From assembly GCF_034720595.1 (NCBI RefSeq), contig NZ_JAYESJ010000001.1:2754001-2818000 (forward strand): 64,000 nucleotides of DNA, written 5' to 3'. Positions 42,994 to 53,275 of the stretch are shown here, piece after piece. Source of the DNA: Rhizobium sp. CC-YZS058. GTDB taxonomy: Bacteria; Pseudomonadota; Alphaproteobacteria; Rhizobiales; Rhizobiaceae. Position 1 is the stretch's first letter, and every line of letters starts with the position of its first letter. A model generated the notes under the pieces. The model saw only the letters and a program-made list of their open reading frames with translations, searched no databases and was not told the DNA's origin. The position numbers were made by a program, and so were the translations under genes.

Positions 42994-44967
42994 CTACCAG
43001 CCCCCGCCACCGCCGCCGCCGCCACCACCGCCGGAGAAGCCACCGCCCGTGGAAAAGCCGGAGGAGGAGCTCTTGGGCGGCGGCGGCAGGGAGGACTGCA
43101 TGGTGCTGGCCATGGAGCCGGCAAAGCCACCCATCCGGTCTGCGAAGCCGCCGTCGAAGCCCTGCCCGTGATACCAGACCGGCGAATAGGCCGCCGCCCC
43201 AGCTGCAGCCGTCGCCAGCCAGGTCTCGAAGGTGCGCGACCAGGGCTCCTCCACGCCGAGCGCGACCGCATAAGGCAGCAGCGTCTCGTAATGACTTGGC
43301 GACATGCTGGGCGCGCCGGCCATGTTCATCCGCTCTGCCTCGGCCAGCGTCAGATATTGCCGGAGGCCGGCGATCTCGGTGGACAGCGTGGCGCCGAGCG
43401 GCGTCGGGGCGCCCATGAGGAAGTAGAACAGCCCGTTGACGAGCACGATGCCGCCGACGCAGACGAGCAAGGGCAGCTGGTGCGTTTCCACCGCTTCGAG
43501 GGCGATCATGGAAAACAGGCCGCCGAAAATGGTGAGCGCGACGAGGGCGAAGAAGGCCAGCACCACGACCGAAAGGATGCGCCGCGCCAGCCCCACCCGT
43601 CGGCGCACCGACTTGACGAGGCCGCCAAGCATGAGGGTGACGAAGCCGGCAGCAAAGACCGGGATGATGACGATGCCGATGCCTTCTTCGCTGAGATTGC
43701 CGAACAGCACGATCGCCGCGAGAATGGCGGCCGACAGCGCGACACCGAGGAGGATCAGCCCCCAGTTCGCGCTGTAATATTTGCCGCGATGTTCGCTCTC
43801 GATCGCCGCCCGGAAGGCCGTGCCGAGGCGCTGGACGGCCGGACCGTTGGCCCTGTCGATCACCAGCGTGCCACCGGCCCGGTCGATGGCGGACAGCAGA
43901 CTCGTCTCGCCGACCGCGCTGCCGGCGTCGGCGGCGGTTCGCCTTGCCGCCCTCCATGGTCCGCCCTCCGGCACGCCGCTCTCGTTTGCGACCCGCTTCA
44001 GCGTCAGCGAGGATTTGAAATCCTCCAGCACCAGCCGGCCGGAGACGGCAAGATTGAGGGCGGCAGCGGAGAGCGCCGTCCAGCCGCCATCGGCAAAGCC
44101 GCGGTTGTCGACATAATTGACCAGCGCCGGAGAAAGCCCGGCCGGCGGCTCCCAGCGCGGCACGACGACGCCGCGCTGCGGATCGCGCCCCGCCCGGAAC
44201 CAGACGAAGAGATAAGAGAGGCCGACGACCCCAAGCCCCGGCGCGGCGATCAGCAAAGCGAGATTGTCCCGCATCCACCAGAGCCGCTCCTGGCTCGCAT
44301 CCGGCGCAGCGACGGCCCCCTTCGGCAGCTTGACGAGGATCGTCAGCCCCTCTTCGGCCGCAAGCAGGCGGGTGGTGCGGAACAGGGCGCCATCGGGGGT
44401 GGTTTCGCCTCGCGCGTCGCGCGCCATCGACCCGCGTGGTCCGGTGTAGGCGGCGAGCTCTTCCGCCCGGACGCCGTCTGGCACGGTCACGCGGGCCGAG
44501 GCCGTGTCGATCGGAAAGATCCAGCCATTGCCTGTGACGTTCCAGTAGAGCTCGTCATAGCTGTCGAAAAAGCGGATTTGCCGGTCGGTTTCGTAGGTCA
44601 GCTCGAACACGTGCTCGCCATGCGGCAGGATCACATCCTTTTCGCCGGTGTAGATCCGGATGCCGCCGTCGATCGTCTCCGTGCGATACGGCTCCTCCTT
44701 TCCATCGCGACGAACCGAAAGGAGCGTGAAGCCGACGCGATGCGTGCGCCCCTCCGCATCTTGCATCAGCAGCGGAAAGTCGCGATAGATGCCGCGCTGG
44801 ATCCGCTCGCCCTCCACCGTCGCGCGGATGCGCTCGGTCACCGTCAGGCGACCGTCGGCCGAAAGCGCGATCGCCGCGTCATAGGCGCGGATGCGCTCCG
44901 CCGCCGCGGCGAGGCCGGCGGAGAGGAGGAGGAAGACAATGCCGAGACCTGCCAGGAACCGCGTCAT
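42994..44967 (-). CDS. DUF2207 membrane protein
   Basis: A 657-residue protein with signal peptide ([20 protein letters not shown]), an extracytoplasmic beta domain ([20 protein letters not shown], then [21 protein letters not shown] motif in [14 protein letters not shown]), a first membrane segment, a cytoplasmic region, two further hydrophobic pairs, and a Ser/Gly-rich end with a run of eleven Gly before the final Trp. That glycine tail is normal for DUF2207 proteins. Such genes usually sit with lemA, and lemA is indeed close by (46.3 kb), with aroA inserted between. Role in the envelope is inferred; biochemical function unknown. Confidence 0.87.
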   Translation of the reverse strand: MTRFLAGLGIVFLLLSAGLAAAAERIRAYDAAIALSADGRLTVTERIRATVEGERIQRGIYRDFPLLMQDAEGRTHRVGFTLLSVRRDGKEEPYRTETIDGGIRIYTGEKDVILPHGEHVFELTYETDRQIRFFDSYDELYWNVTGNGWIFPIDTASARVTVPDGVRAEELAAYTGPRGSMARDARGETTPDGALFRTTRLLAAEEGLTILVKLPKGAVAAPDASQERLWWMRDNLALLIAAPGLGVVGLSYLFVWFRAGRDPQRGVVVPRWEPPAGLSPALVNYVDNRGFADGGWTALSAAALNLAVSGRLVLEDFKSSLTLKRVANESGVPEGGPWRAARRTAADAGSAVGETSLLSAIDRAGGTLVIDRANGPAVQRLGTAFRAAIESEHRGKYYSANWGLILLGVALSAAILAAIVLFGNLSEEGIGIVIIPVFAAGFVTLMLGGLVKSVRRRVGLARRILSVVVLAFFALVALTIFGGLFSMIALEAVETHQLPLLVCVGGIVLVNGLFYFLMGAPTPLGATLSTEIAGLRQYLTLAEAERMNMAGAPSMSPSHYETLLPYAVALGVEEPWSRTFETWLATAAAGAAAYSPVWYHGQGFDGGFADRMGGFAGSMASTMQSSLPPPPKSSSSGFSTGGGFSGGGGGGGGGGGW

Positions 44968-45005
44968 GCACCCCTTCCCTCCGGAATTTGAAACCCGTGC
45001 TACGT

Positions 45006-46271
45006 TCAGTCCTTCACGGCCATGCCGACGCCGAGCGAGGCCAGCGCATCCCAATAGCCCGGATAGGTCTTGCCGACGCAATCCGGATCGCGAATGGTGA
45101 TGCCGCCGATCTTCAGCCCCGCCAGCGCAAAGCTCATGGCGATGCGGTGATCGGCGAAGGTGTCGATCTCGGCCGGCAGAACCGCGCCGACAAGGGCAGG
45201 ATCGGACGCGACCAGCAGATCGTCGCCCTCTTCGACCCCGAGCCCCGGCCGGATCGCCGTAAGCCCGGTCGAGAGCGCCCGCACCCGGTCGCATTCCTTG
45301 ACGCGCAGATTGGCCAGCCCGGTAAAGCGCACCGGTGTCTCGTTGAAGGCGGCGAGCACGGCGAGCGTCGGCACGGCATCCTGCATCTGCGAGCCATCGA
45401 TGACGGCGGGGAGATGGGGAAAGGCGGAGATGACCGCATGTGCCCGCGCATCGGGCTGGGAGAAATCCTCTGCCGCAACCCCGAGATCGATCCGCCCACC
45501 CGTCAGCACCTCCGCCGCCCAGAGGTAGGTCGCGGCCGAGGCATCCGGCTCGACGGCGAAATCGGTCGCCATATAGCCGGTCGGCTGGACGATCCAGAGC
45601 GCCGCGCCCGGCTGCTGCACATCGGCCCCGAAGGCGCGCATGGCGGCAAGCGTCAGGTCGATATAGCCGCGCGCGCCGATCTCTTCGCCCTTCAGCGCGA
45701 TCTCGACCGGGGCCGAACCGCCGGCCGCTGCCATCAGCAGGGCGGAAACATATTGGCTGGACAGGCCGGCATCGATCTCGACCCGCGTGCCCGGAATGGT
45801 GCCGGTGCCCGAAACCGTAACCGGCGGGCAGCCGCTCGGCGCGTCCACGGCCACGCCCAGGCGGGTCAATGCCTCGACCAGCGGCGCGATCGGCCGCTTG
45901 CGCATATGCTGGTCGCCATCGACCACCACCCGACCATCAACAAGGGCAGCGGCGGCCGTGAGGAAGCGCGTGGCGGTGCCGGCATTGCCGAGAAAGAGCG
46001 GCCCCGAGGGCGCCGCGAGCTTGCCTGAGCCGGTGACGACGAAGGTGGTGGCATCCGGCTCCTCGACGCCGACGCCCATGGCGCGCAGGGCATCGGCCAT
46101 ATAGCGGGTGTCGTCGCTCTTCAGCGCGCCGGTGAGCCGGCTGGTGCCGCGGGCAAGGCCGGCCAGCAGCAGAGCGCGGTTGGTGATCGACTTGGAGCCT
46201 GGCGGACGCACGGCGCCGACAAGCGGTCCGGTGGCGGGCTCGAGCGTCAGTTTCTTCTCGGTCATGGTCAT
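45006..46271 (-). CDS. aroA: 3-phosphoshikimate 1-carboxyvinyltransferase (EPSP synthase)
   Basis: A 421-residue shikimate-pathway enzyme joining PEP and shikimate 3-phosphate. Motifs: [72 protein letters not shown] and [12 protein letters not shown]. The catalytic Lys, Arg and Glu positions are present. The residue matching Pro101 of the E. coli enzyme is Phe (GTATRFL against GTAMRPL). The gene is inside the glyQ-lemA-DUF2207-glyS run. In many rhizobia aroA is next to cmk and rpsA, so a second copy elsewhere is possible. ATG at 46271 or 46265. Confidence 0.9.
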   Translation of the reverse strand: MTMTEKKLTLEPATGPLVGAVRPPGSKSITNRALLLAGLARGTSRLTGALKSDDTRYMADALRAMGVGVEEPDATTFVVTGSGKLAAPSGPLFLGNAGTATRFLTAAAALVDGRVVVDGDQHMRKRPIAPLVEALTRLGVAVDAPSGCPPVTVSGTGTIPGTRVEIDAGLSSQYVSALLMAAAGGSAPVEIALKGEEIGARGYIDLTLAAMRAFGADVQQPGAALWIVQPTGYMATDFAVEPDASAATYLWAAEVLTGGRIDLGVAAEDFSQPDARAHAVISAFPHLPAVIDGSQMQDAVPTLAVLAAFNETPVRFTGLANLRVKECDRVRALSTGLTAIRPGLGVEEGDDLLVASDPALVGAVLPAEIDTFADHRIAMSFALAGLKIGGITIRDPDCVGKTYPGYWDALASLGVGMAVKD

Positions 46272-46310
46272 GCTGTCTGTCTCTCGTCCGCGCCGCGCGG
46301 GGGCGCGCAA

Positions 46311-46862
46311 TCAGAATTTGACGGTGGGAACGGCGCGGTCGGCCTCGTTGGTGATCTCGAAATAGGGCGCCTTGGAAAAGCCGAACGATCCCGCGACGAG
46401 ATTGGCCGGGAAGCTTTCGACGCGAACGTTCAGGTCGCGCGCCGCGCCGTTATAGTAGCGCCGCGCCATCTGGATCTCGTTTTCGGTCTTTTCCAGCGAG
46501 GCCTGCAGATCGGCATAGTTCTGGTTGGCCTTCAGGTCCGGATAGGCTTCGGCCAGCGCGAACAGCCGGCCGAGCGCCTGGGAGAGCATGCCTTCCGCGG
46601 CGGCGCGCCCTGCCACATCGCCGGAGGGCACGGCCTGCGCCTTGTTGCGCAGCGCCACGATCTCCTCCAGCGTCCCGCGCTCATGCGCGGCATAGCCCTT
46701 CACGGTTTCCACGAGATTGTGAATGAGATCGGCGCGGCGCTTCAGCTGCACGTCGATGCCCGACCAGGCCTCCTCCTTGACCTGCCGCGCCTTGACCAGC
46801 CCGTTGTAGAGCAGGATGAGAGCGACCGCCGCGACGGCCAGAATGATCAGCCCGATAATCAT
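46311..46862 (-). CDS. lemA: LemA family protein
   Basis: A 183-residue protein with an N-terminal membrane anchor (IIGLIILAVAAVALILLYNGLV), followed by a helical coiled domain: EEAWSGIDVQLKRRADLIHNLVETVKGYA and the C-terminal ARRYYNGAARDLNVRVESFPANLVAGSFGF, all typical for LemA. Usually encoded with DUF2207-type or TPM-domain proteins. Here the DUF2207 gene lies 1.3 kb downstream after aroA. LemA topology places the bulk outside or inside the membrane depending on species; the role is unclear, likely in envelope maintenance. Confidence 0.9.
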   Translation of the reverse strand: MIIGLIILAVAAVALILLYNGLVKARQVKEEAWSGIDVQLKRRADLIHNLVETVKGYAAHERGTLEEIVALRNKAQAVPSGDVAGRAAAEGMLSQALGRLFALAEAYPDLKANQNYADLQASLEKTENEIQMARRYYNGAARDLNVRVESFPANLVAGSFGFSKAPYFEITNEADRAVPTVKF

Positions 46863-47294
46863 GCCCGTTCCCCTTCTCGTCTCTCCCCGGCATCACGCCC
46901 CGCCGGGTTTTTCCGTCTCATAGCGCCCTTTTTCGCCGCCGGCCACTTCAAAGCGTGCGGTGCCCCGTCCGGCCGTCCAGCAGCCGCGCGAGCCCTCAGC
47001 CGCTTCGTGCCGTGCTGCGAACCGATGCGCGGCGTATCGTCAGGTTTCGCGATAGAAACAAGTTTCGCACCGGCTTACCATGCTATCCAGTTTCTCGTTC
47101 CGGTGTCATCGCTCCTGGCCGATGCCGGCTTACGATCTGCCATGAGGCAGAGCCGAACCGGGCAGCGTGCGTCGTCCGGCGGGTAATCCATATTCCTTGC
47201 GTTTCAGACCCGGTCGATGGTGCGCTTTCTGCGCGGCCATCCTCCGGACCGGCTTCCTGCGCCCGTTGCGCCGCACCCTTCGTGAAAGGTTCCC

Positions 47295-47441
47295 ATGACG
47301 CTCCTCGCCATCATCACCCTCTCCGCCGTGCTGCTGATGGGCATCAGCCATCTCGTGGCGCTGCGCACCGAACGCCCGCGCGGACTGCATGCCCCGCTCG
47401 AAAGCGCGCCGCTGCACATTCACCGCCCGAAGCGCGGGTAA
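47295..47441 (+). CDS. Small membrane protein, 48 residues
   Basis: Begins MTLLAIITLSAVLLMGISHL, a single hydrophobic helix, and continues with a basic, Pro-containing tail (ERPRGL, HRPKRG). AAAGG lies 5 nt before the ATG at 47295. It runs between the divergent lemA and convergent glyQ genes, ending 7 nt before the glyQ stop. No family is recognised. The clear ribosome site and the membrane-helix-plus-basic-tail layout favour a real small protein, but there is no comparative evidence. Confidence 0.5.
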   Translation: MTLLAIITLSAVLLMGISHLVALRTERPRGLHAPLESAPLHIHRPKRG

Positions 47442-47448
47442 AGCTCTT

Positions 47449-48399
47449 TCACGCGGCGGTCAGCGACATTCCGCCGGCGTCCGTCAGCAGGAATGCTTCG
47501 CCACAGGCCTTGGCCAGCGTGCGGACGCGCAGGATATAGCCCTGACGCTCCGTGACCGAGATCACGCCGCGGGCATCGAGAAGATTGAAGACGTGGCTCG
47601 CCTTGATGCATTGGTCATAGGCCGGAAACACGCATTTGTGCAGCTGGGAATTGGCGCTGCCGTCCGCCGCCCCGGCCTGGAGAAGCGCCAGGCACTCGCG
47701 CTCGGCATCGATGAAGTGCTGATGCAGCATGGCCGTATCGGCATATTCGAAATTGTAGCGCGAATATTCCTGCTCGGCCTGCAGGAACACATCCCCGTAG
47801 CTGATCTTCTCCGCACCCTCGCGGCCGTTGAAGTTCAGGTCATAGACATTGTCGACGCCCTGCACATACATGGCCAGCCGCTCCAGCCCGTAGGTCAGTT
47901 CGCCTGAAACGGGCGCGCATTCGATGCCGCAGACCTGCTGGAAATAGGTGAACTGCGAGACCTCCATGCCATCGCACCAGCATTCCCAGCCAAGCCCCCA
48001 GGCGCCGAGCGTCGGGCTTTCCCAGTCGTCCTCGACGAAGCGGATATCATGGAGCAGCGGATCGAGCCCGATGGCCTCCAGCGAGCCGAGATAAAGCTCC
48101 TGTAGGTTCGACGGGTTCGGCTTCAGGATCACCTGATACTGGTAGTAATGCTGCAGGCGGTTGGGGTTCTCGCCATAGCGGCCATCGGTCGGCCGGCGCG
48201 AGGGCTGCACATAGGCCGCGCGCCAGGGCTTCGGCCCCAGAGCCCGCAGCGTGGTGGCCGGATGAAACGTCCCGGCGCCGACCTCCATGTCATAAGGCTG
48301 CAGCACGGCACAGCCCTTGTCGGCCCAATAGGCATGGAGCGTGAGGATCAGCGCCTGGAAGGAACGCTTCGGATTCATATGGTCGGGTACGATCGTCAT
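47449..48399 (-). CDS. glyQ: Glycyl-tRNA synthetase alpha subunit
   Basis: A 316-residue class II aminoacyl-tRNA synthetase subunit holding the active site. It starts near [20 protein letters not shown], with [41 protein letters not shown] and the ATP-site [21 protein letters not shown]. The ATG at 48399 has AAGAGA upstream and gives normal length. It works with GlyS encoded at 40.8-42.9 kb. Promoter probably in the region 48400-48740. Confidence 0.95.
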   Translation of the reverse strand: MTIVPDHMNPKRSFQALILTLHAYWADKGCAVLQPYDMEVGAGTFHPATTLRALGPKPWRAAYVQPSRRPTDGRYGENPNRLQHYYQYQVILKPNPSNLQELYLGSLEAIGLDPLLHDIRFVEDDWESPTLGAWGLGWECWCDGMEVSQFTYFQQVCGIECAPVSGELTYGLERLAMYVQGVDNVYDLNFNGREGAEKISYGDVFLQAEQEYSRYNFEYADTAMLHQHFIDAERECLALLQAGAADGSANSQLHKCVFPAYDQCIKASHVFNLLDARGVISVTERQGYILRVRTLAKACGEAFLLTDAGGMSLTAA

Positions 48400-48786
48400 G
48401 GTCTCTTGCCGTTCTGCTGGCGCCCTTGGTCTTGACGTGCCGGACGAGTGCCACGCGGAGGGCCGAGGGTCAATGCGCTGTTGCATCCGAGAGACCCTCG
48501 CGCCCACGACGAACCGACCAGTTACCCGGCCGTGTGAAACGTCAGAGAGGTGCAGCTCTCGATAAAGGCGACGTCGCAGCCATCCACGCCCGGGATTCGC
48601 TCAAATTTTAGACGCCCCCGCGATGTGCCGCAGATCTATGCAAGTTGCTCGGCGCAGTCCGCAATATGAGTAGTTTAATATGTTCTAACTGCCATTTTTC
48701 TTATGGATATCGTGAGGTCTGATCATTAGAGTGCGCGCATATTGAACGCTTTCTCGTTTCCGTATCCATTTTCTGAAGGCCTTTCC
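48400..48786. other. Intergenic region upstream of glyQ and the DUF5818-like gene
   Basis: 387 nt. The right half (about 48655-48770) is clearly AT-rich compared with the surroundings and probably holds the promoter of the DUF5818-like gene. No RNA gene or repeat was found. Confidence 0.5.
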
Positions 48787-49188
48787 GTGACGCGTCTTCC
48801 AAGGCCCTTTGCCGATCCAAACTCCCACCGCGTGAACGGGGCACCGGTCATCCACGGTGAGGCGGCCAGCAGGCATCAGGCGCTTCATCGCGGTCGCACC
48901 CTGCGTGGCGTCATCTTTTCGGCTGCTGTCATGATCTCTGTTGGGATGACGAGCGGTCCGGCGTCGGGCGAGCTCTCTTCGGGCAGGATACTCGTCGTCC
49001 AGGGGGTCGTGATCGAGGGCGGCATCGAGTGTCCGCTGCTGCAGACCGAGGGTGGCCGCGCGCTCACCCTCCAAGGGTTTCAACCGCATCCGCCGCCCGG
49101 TACGCGTCTACGGCTGCGGGGAACGGTGCTGTCAAAAAGTTTTTGTCGCCAGGGCGTCTCCTTCGAGACGATCGAACGCCTCGAATAA
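48787..49188 (+). CDS. Secreted DUF5818-like (OB-fold) protein
   Basis: About 133 residues from the GTG at 48787, which has GAAGG 7 nt upstream; a TTG at 48742 is also in frame and the real start could be later. A hydrophobic export segment (RGVIFSAAVMISVGMTSGPA) precedes a small beta-rich domain with VVQGVVIEGGIECPLLQ, ALTLQG, PPGTRLRLRGTV and SFCRQGVSFETIERLE. Two conserved-looking Cys could form a disulphide. This matches my memory of the DUF5818 domain. It lies 83 nt before the RTX protease gene on the same strand, so a role beside that protease, such as chaperone or inhibitor, is possible but unproven. Confidence 0.6.
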   Translation: MTRLPRPFADPNSHRVNGAPVIHGEAASRHQALHRGRTLRGVIFSAAVMISVGMTSGPASGELSSGRILVVQGVVIEGGIECPLLQTEGGRALTLQGFQPHPPPGTRLRLRGTVLSKSFCRQGVSFETIERLE

Positions 49189-49271
49189 GCATCCGGCGAA
49201 CCGGTCGCGCCTCGCGATGATCCTGCACAGTCCGGGCCGACCAAGCGAAAATCAAAAAAGGGGAACGACGC

Positions 49272-52200
49272 ATGAAACCGAACGATCCGTTCTACGACAG
49301 ACAATGGCACCTCAAGCAGATGGGTGATCTGGAAACCGTCTGGAACGACTATACAGGCAAGGGCGTCAAGGTCGGGATCTACGACAACGGCGTCAACTCG
49401 GACCACCCGGACCTCATCGACAATTATAACGTCAAGGGAGAGCTGTCCTACGAGGGCGAGTGGCAGAACGGCTCGATCGTCGATGCGCTCGATCCGCATG
49501 GAACACACGTTGCCGGCCTGATCGGCGCCACCGGCAACAATGGCATCGGCATGACCGGCGTGTCCTGGGGCGCGTCGCTGAGCAGCGTCAACGTCTTCTA
49601 CTCGGAATCGCCATTCTACTTCGAGAATGAAGGGTTCTACGACTGCATTCGCCAAATGGCGAGCTTCGACGTGACCAACAACAGCTGGGGGAACGAACCG
49701 GCCTTCATTGACGAAGATCCGGAACTTGAATCCGCCATCGCCTATGCGATCGATCATGGCCGTAGCGGATTGGGCACCAACATCGTTCAGTCAAGCGGAA
49801 ACGACTACTCGGACATGAGTGGAGAGTCCCTTGCCTCTTCGCGTTATTCGATCACGGTCGGAGCCGTCGGAAAGAACGGCTTCGTTGCGACCTACAGCAA
49901 CTTCGGCAGCGGAGTGCTGGTTACCGCGCCGAGCAACGGCGATTCCGATGACCCGGACTGGCTAAACACGCTGGACGAGACCGGGGATGCCGGCGACACG
50001 GAGAGCGGCGACGACGGTTTCGACGGCAGCGGTGACTATTCCTACAAGATGGGCGGGACCTCCGGTGCCGCGCCTCTCGTGACGGGAACGGTCGCGCTGA
50101 TGCTCCAGGCAAACAAGGAGCTCGGCTGGCGCGATGTTCAGAACATCCTGAGTCTGACCGCCGTGCATACGGGAAGCGCCATCGGGGCGCAGGACTTCGG
50201 CAAGAACGAGAACGCGCTTTGGGGCTTCACCCAGGCCAACGACTGGAACGGCGGCGGCCGCCACTTCAACATCGACTACGGCTTCGGCAAAGTAGACGCT
50301 TTCAGCGCCGTTCGCATGGCGGAAGCCTATTCCTATTTCACGCCGGAGGCCCAGACCTCCTTCAACGAGCAGACGATCGGCAAATCCATGGCGATCGACC
50401 AGCCGCTCACGTCGAAAGGCTCGGTCAGCTATTCCTTCACGATCAGCAAGGACATTGCGCTCGAGCATGTCGATCTCGTGCTTCGCATGCGCTTCAGCGA
50501 CTTCCGGAACATCCGCATCGTCCTGACCGACCCGAGCGGCAACCAGACCGCTGTGAGGACGACATCGAACAATCCCTATGACGACGTCTTCGATGACGGG
50601 CATGCCCATCCCTTCGGGCTGGACAATCTGCGCGGCGAACACTCAAAGGGCACGTGGACTATTACGTTCGAGAATCTCGGCGACACGCCGCTGGAGTTCG
50701 GTGACGTCATTTCCGCCAAGTTCCTGGCTTATGGATCGCGGGCGACGAACTACAATGTCTATCACTACACGGACGAGTTTTCCGACATGGCCGCCCTGTC
50801 GGGCCAGTCGCAGCGCATGAAGCTCGTGGACAAGAACGGCGGCGTCGATTGGATCGATGCGGCAGCCGTCACCCATGATTCACACATCAATCTGACCACG
50901 GGCAAGGCCTGGATCGACGGCGTGCAGATGACCGTCACAGGGATCGAAGACGTCGTCACCGGCGATGGCAACGATACGATCACGGGCAGCAGCGGGCGAA
51001 ACCATCTGGTGGGAATGCGGGGCAACGACACATTGACCGGCGGCGCCGGCGGCGACCGCCTGGATGGCGGCGCTGGAACGGATACGGCGAGCTATCTGAA
51101 ATCGAAGACAGCGATCGTCGCCAGCCTCGTGGACCGGTCGGCCAACACCGGCGATGCGCGCGGCGATGTCTATATCTCGATCGAGAACCTGATCGGTTCA
51201 AAGTTCAAGGACCGCTTGACGGGCGACGACGGCGCAAACCGGATCGAGGGCGGAGGCGGCGACGATCGCCTGTGCGGCCGCGGCGGAGACGATGTCTTGA
51301 TCGGCGGAAGCGGCAAGGACACCGCCGCCTATGCGCGTGGGTTCTCCGACTATCAGATCGGTCATGACGGAGCGAATGTGACGGTGACCGGAGACGGAAC
51401 GGACACGCTCTCGGGCGTGGAAACGCTCCGTTTCAAGAACGGCATCTATGACGTGAAGACCGGAATATTCACGCCCTTCCTGCACATCGCGCCGAGCAGT
51501 TCGATACCAGTCTTGGAAACCGGCGCTGCCGGCATGGTGATCGACCGGTCAGATTTGCTCGCCAAGGGCAGCGACAGGGTAACCTACACCGTCAAGAAGC
51601 TCCCTGTCGGCACGCTGCTCATCAATGGCCAGATTGCCAAGGTCGGCGCCACATTCACGCAGGCCGACATCGATGCCGGGCGGGTTACGCTGCTGGCCGG
51701 CGCGGTCGAAGGCGGTGGCGGTTCGGTGGGTCCTGGCGACAGCTTCGGCTACGTCGCTGATGATGGTTACGGCGGGAAGATCGCCGGAACGTTCACGGCC
51801 TTCTATACCGCTTACGATACGATCCAGACGGAGGCTGCCTCCGGCGTCTATTCCGGTGGGCTGGGCGACGATTTCCAGAAGGGCTCAATCGCGGCCGATC
51901 ACATGTCAGGGGGCGATGGCAACGACATGATGCTCGGCCAAGGCGGCCGAGACACCTTGTCGGGCGGCCTGGGCAATGACCGGATGTTCGGCGGTGCTGG
52001 CAGCGACAGCGTCAACGGCGGTGGCGGGGACGATCTCTTGGACGGTGGTGCAGGCGATGACACCCTGTCCGGCGGTGCCGGCTCCAACATCCTCCTCGGC
52101 GGAACGGGCAATGACAGGCTGACGGCCGAAGGGGGCAATGATTTGCTCTATGGCGGCGCGGGCGACGATACGATCATCGCCGGCGACGGCAAGAACCTGA

Positions 52201-52811
52201 TCGACGCTGGCGCGGGTGACGACAGAGTTCTGACCGGCTCGGGAAGTGACCTGATCTTTCTCGGCGCGGGCGATGACCGGGTTCGCGATGCTGGCGGCAA
52301 CAACATCATCCAGCTCGGCGGGCTGACCGGCCTGGCGTCGGACGGCGATGATGTGCTGACGATGGGCAACGGCGCCGATACCTTCCTGCTCCTCACGCGC
52401 GATGAGCATGGCAAGGCGGCCGGCTTCGGGCATGATACGATCAAGGACTTCAGCCTGGCCGATGGCGATCAGCTGTTCATCTTCGCGGATGCGCACGAAG
52501 CCGGCCACAGCTGGATCAAGGACGAGATCAAGGATGGCGCGATCAGCGGCAGACGCTCGGCCGATGGCGACGACCTCAAACTGATCTTCAAGGATGGCGG
52601 TGTCACCTCGACCCTGACGCTTCAGGACTTCTTCAAGGCCAATGGCGATGTCCTTACTGCCAGCCAGAAGAACAGCGCCTTCGGCAAGATGCTGAGCGAC
52701 AAGGACCTCGCCGCAATCCTGCACGAGATCATGCATGTCAGCGACCGGGACGCCTTCGCGATGATCGACACCTTGCACCTCCACTGGTCGGATGGCCTGT
52801 TCGCCGCTTGA
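49272..52811 (+). CDS. Kexin-like subtilisin protease with P domain and RTX repeats
   Basis: A 1179-residue S8 peptidase. Catalytic triad: Asp38 in VGIYDNGVNSDHPDL, His76 in DPHGTHVAGLIG, Ser264 in GGTSGAAPLVTG; oxyanion Asn177 in SSGND. A P/Homo-B domain follows (about 383-488, with FRNIRIVLTDPSGN and TWTITFENLGDTPLEFG). Then RTX calcium-binding repeats in three blocks (about 563-605, 655-690, 865-1000; for example GGAGDDTLSGGAGSN), with a cadherin-like segment between. There is no signal peptide or propeptide and the C-terminus is typical for type I secretion. No HlyB/D-type exporter is in the window. Target and role unknown. Confidence 0.88.
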   Translation: MKPNDPFYDRQWHLKQMGDLETVWNDYTGKGVKVGIYDNGVNSDHPDLIDNYNVKGELSYEGEWQNGSIVDALDPHGTHVAGLIGATGNNGIGMTGVSWGASLSSVNVFYSESPFYFENEGFYDCIRQMASFDVTNNSWGNEPAFIDEDPELESAIAYAIDHGRSGLGTNIVQSSGNDYSDMSGESLASSRYSITVGAVGKNGFVATYSNFGSGVLVTAPSNGDSDDPDWLNTLDETGDAGDTESGDDGFDGSGDYSYKMGGTSGAAPLVTGTVALMLQANKELGWRDVQNILSLTAVHTGSAIGAQDFGKNENALWGFTQANDWNGGGRHFNIDYGFGKVDAFSAVRMAEAYSYFTPEAQTSFNEQTIGKSMAIDQPLTSKGSVSYSFTISKDIALEHVDLVLRMRFSDFRNIRIVLTDPSGNQTAVRTTSNNPYDDVFDDGHAHPFGLDNLRGEHSKGTWTITFENLGDTPLEFGDVISAKFLAYGSRATNYNVYHYTDEFSDMAALSGQSQRMKLVDKNGGVDWIDAAAVTHDSHINLTTGKAWIDGVQMTVTGIEDVVTGDGNDTITGSSGRNHLVGMRGNDTLTGGAGGDRLDGGAGTDTASYLKSKTAIVASLVDRSANTGDARGDVYISIENLIGSKFKDRLTGDDGANRIEGGGGDDRLCGRGGDDVLIGGSGKDTAAYARGFSDYQIGHDGANVTVTGDGTDTLSGVETLRFKNGIYDVKTGIFTPFLHIAPSSSIPVLETGAAGMVIDRSDLLAKGSDRVTYTVKKLPVGTLLINGQIAKVGATFTQADIDAGRVTLLAGAVEGGGGSVGPGDSFGYVADDGYGGKIAGTFTAFYTAYDTIQTEAASGVYSGGLGDDFQKGSIAADHMSGGDGNDMMLGQGGRDTLSGGLGNDRMFGGAGSDSVNGGGGDDLLDGGAGDDTLSGGAGSNILLGGTGNDRLTAEGGNDLLYGGAGDDTIIAGDGKNLIDAGAGDDRVLTGSGSDLIFLGAGDDRVRDAGGNNIIQLGGLTGLASDGDDVLTMGNGADTFLLLTRDEHGKAAGFGHDTIKDFSLADGDQLFIFADAHEAGHSWIKDEIKDGAISGRRSADGDDLKLIFKDGGVTSTLTLQDFFKANGDVLTASQKNSAFGKMLSDKDLAAILHEIMHVSDRDAFAMIDTLHLHWSDGLFAA

Positions 52812-52836
52812 CGGCGTCGGATCATCCCCCATGGAC

Positions 52837-52869
52837 GAAGCCGGGCAGGTGAGCCTCCTGCCCGGCTTC
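52837..52869 (+). terminator. Terminator hairpin after the RTX protease
   Basis: Perfect 13-bp stem GAAGCCGGGCAGG with CCTGCCCGGCTTC, 7-nt loop, then GCGCTGTTTTC. It lies 26 nt after the protease stop. Confidence 0.75.
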
Positions 52870-52948
52870 GCGCTGTTTTCGGCGTCGCTCGTCGTGGCGC
52901 GCTTGGAAGACATCCCCGATCAAAGCGCGGCGTTCGTCAGGCGGATCG

Positions 52949-53134
52949 TCAATCCCGCTTCAGCCGATATTCGCCAGTCGTCGGATCCTTCACCAGCGTG
53001 CCCTGCGAGCCGGTTTCCTTCTGGCGTCGCAGTTGCTCGCGCTGGCGGGCCAGCCGCTCGGCGTCCATGACGAACTTGCGGTAGCCGAACCAGGCAATGA
53101 AGGCGACGATGAGGAAGAGGATCAGTTGCGGCAT
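52949..53134 (-). CDS. Small single-helix membrane protein, 61 residues
   Basis: Starts MPQLILFLIVAFIAWFGYRKF: one membrane helix, then a charged helix (DAERLARQREQLRRQKE) and a C-terminal KDPTTGEYRLKRD motif. ATG at 53134 is chosen; a longer frame upstream lacks conserved character. It lies 141 nt downstream of the SppA-like gene on the same strand. I recall similar small hypothetical proteins in rhizobia but no function. Confidence 0.65.
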   Translation of the reverse strand: MPQLILFLIVAFIAWFGYRKFVMDAERLARQREQLRRQKETGSQGTLVKDPTTGEYRLKRD

Positions 53135-53275
53135 GGTTCGGGTCCGAAGGGCTGGGCGGGCGGAAAGACAGGCAGCGATGTCACGAGACGGCCGGGCGCG
53201 GGAGGCCGCGCCCGCCATGGCCGGGCCGCGTTGCGCGCTGTCCGACGGAGAAAGCCCGCGCGCGCCGCATCGCCT

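Noticed and set aside
42997..43035. Run of glycine codons that could be taken for a microsatellite or assembly error
   Set aside because: A glycine-rich tail ending in Trp is normal for DUF2207 proteins, and the frame stays open to a proper stop.
51000..52300. Repeated GGxGxD-coding DNA resembling a tandem-repeat array
   Set aside because: Explained by RTX calcium-binding repeats of the protease; unit sequences vary as in a protein repeat, not a CRISPR or satellite.
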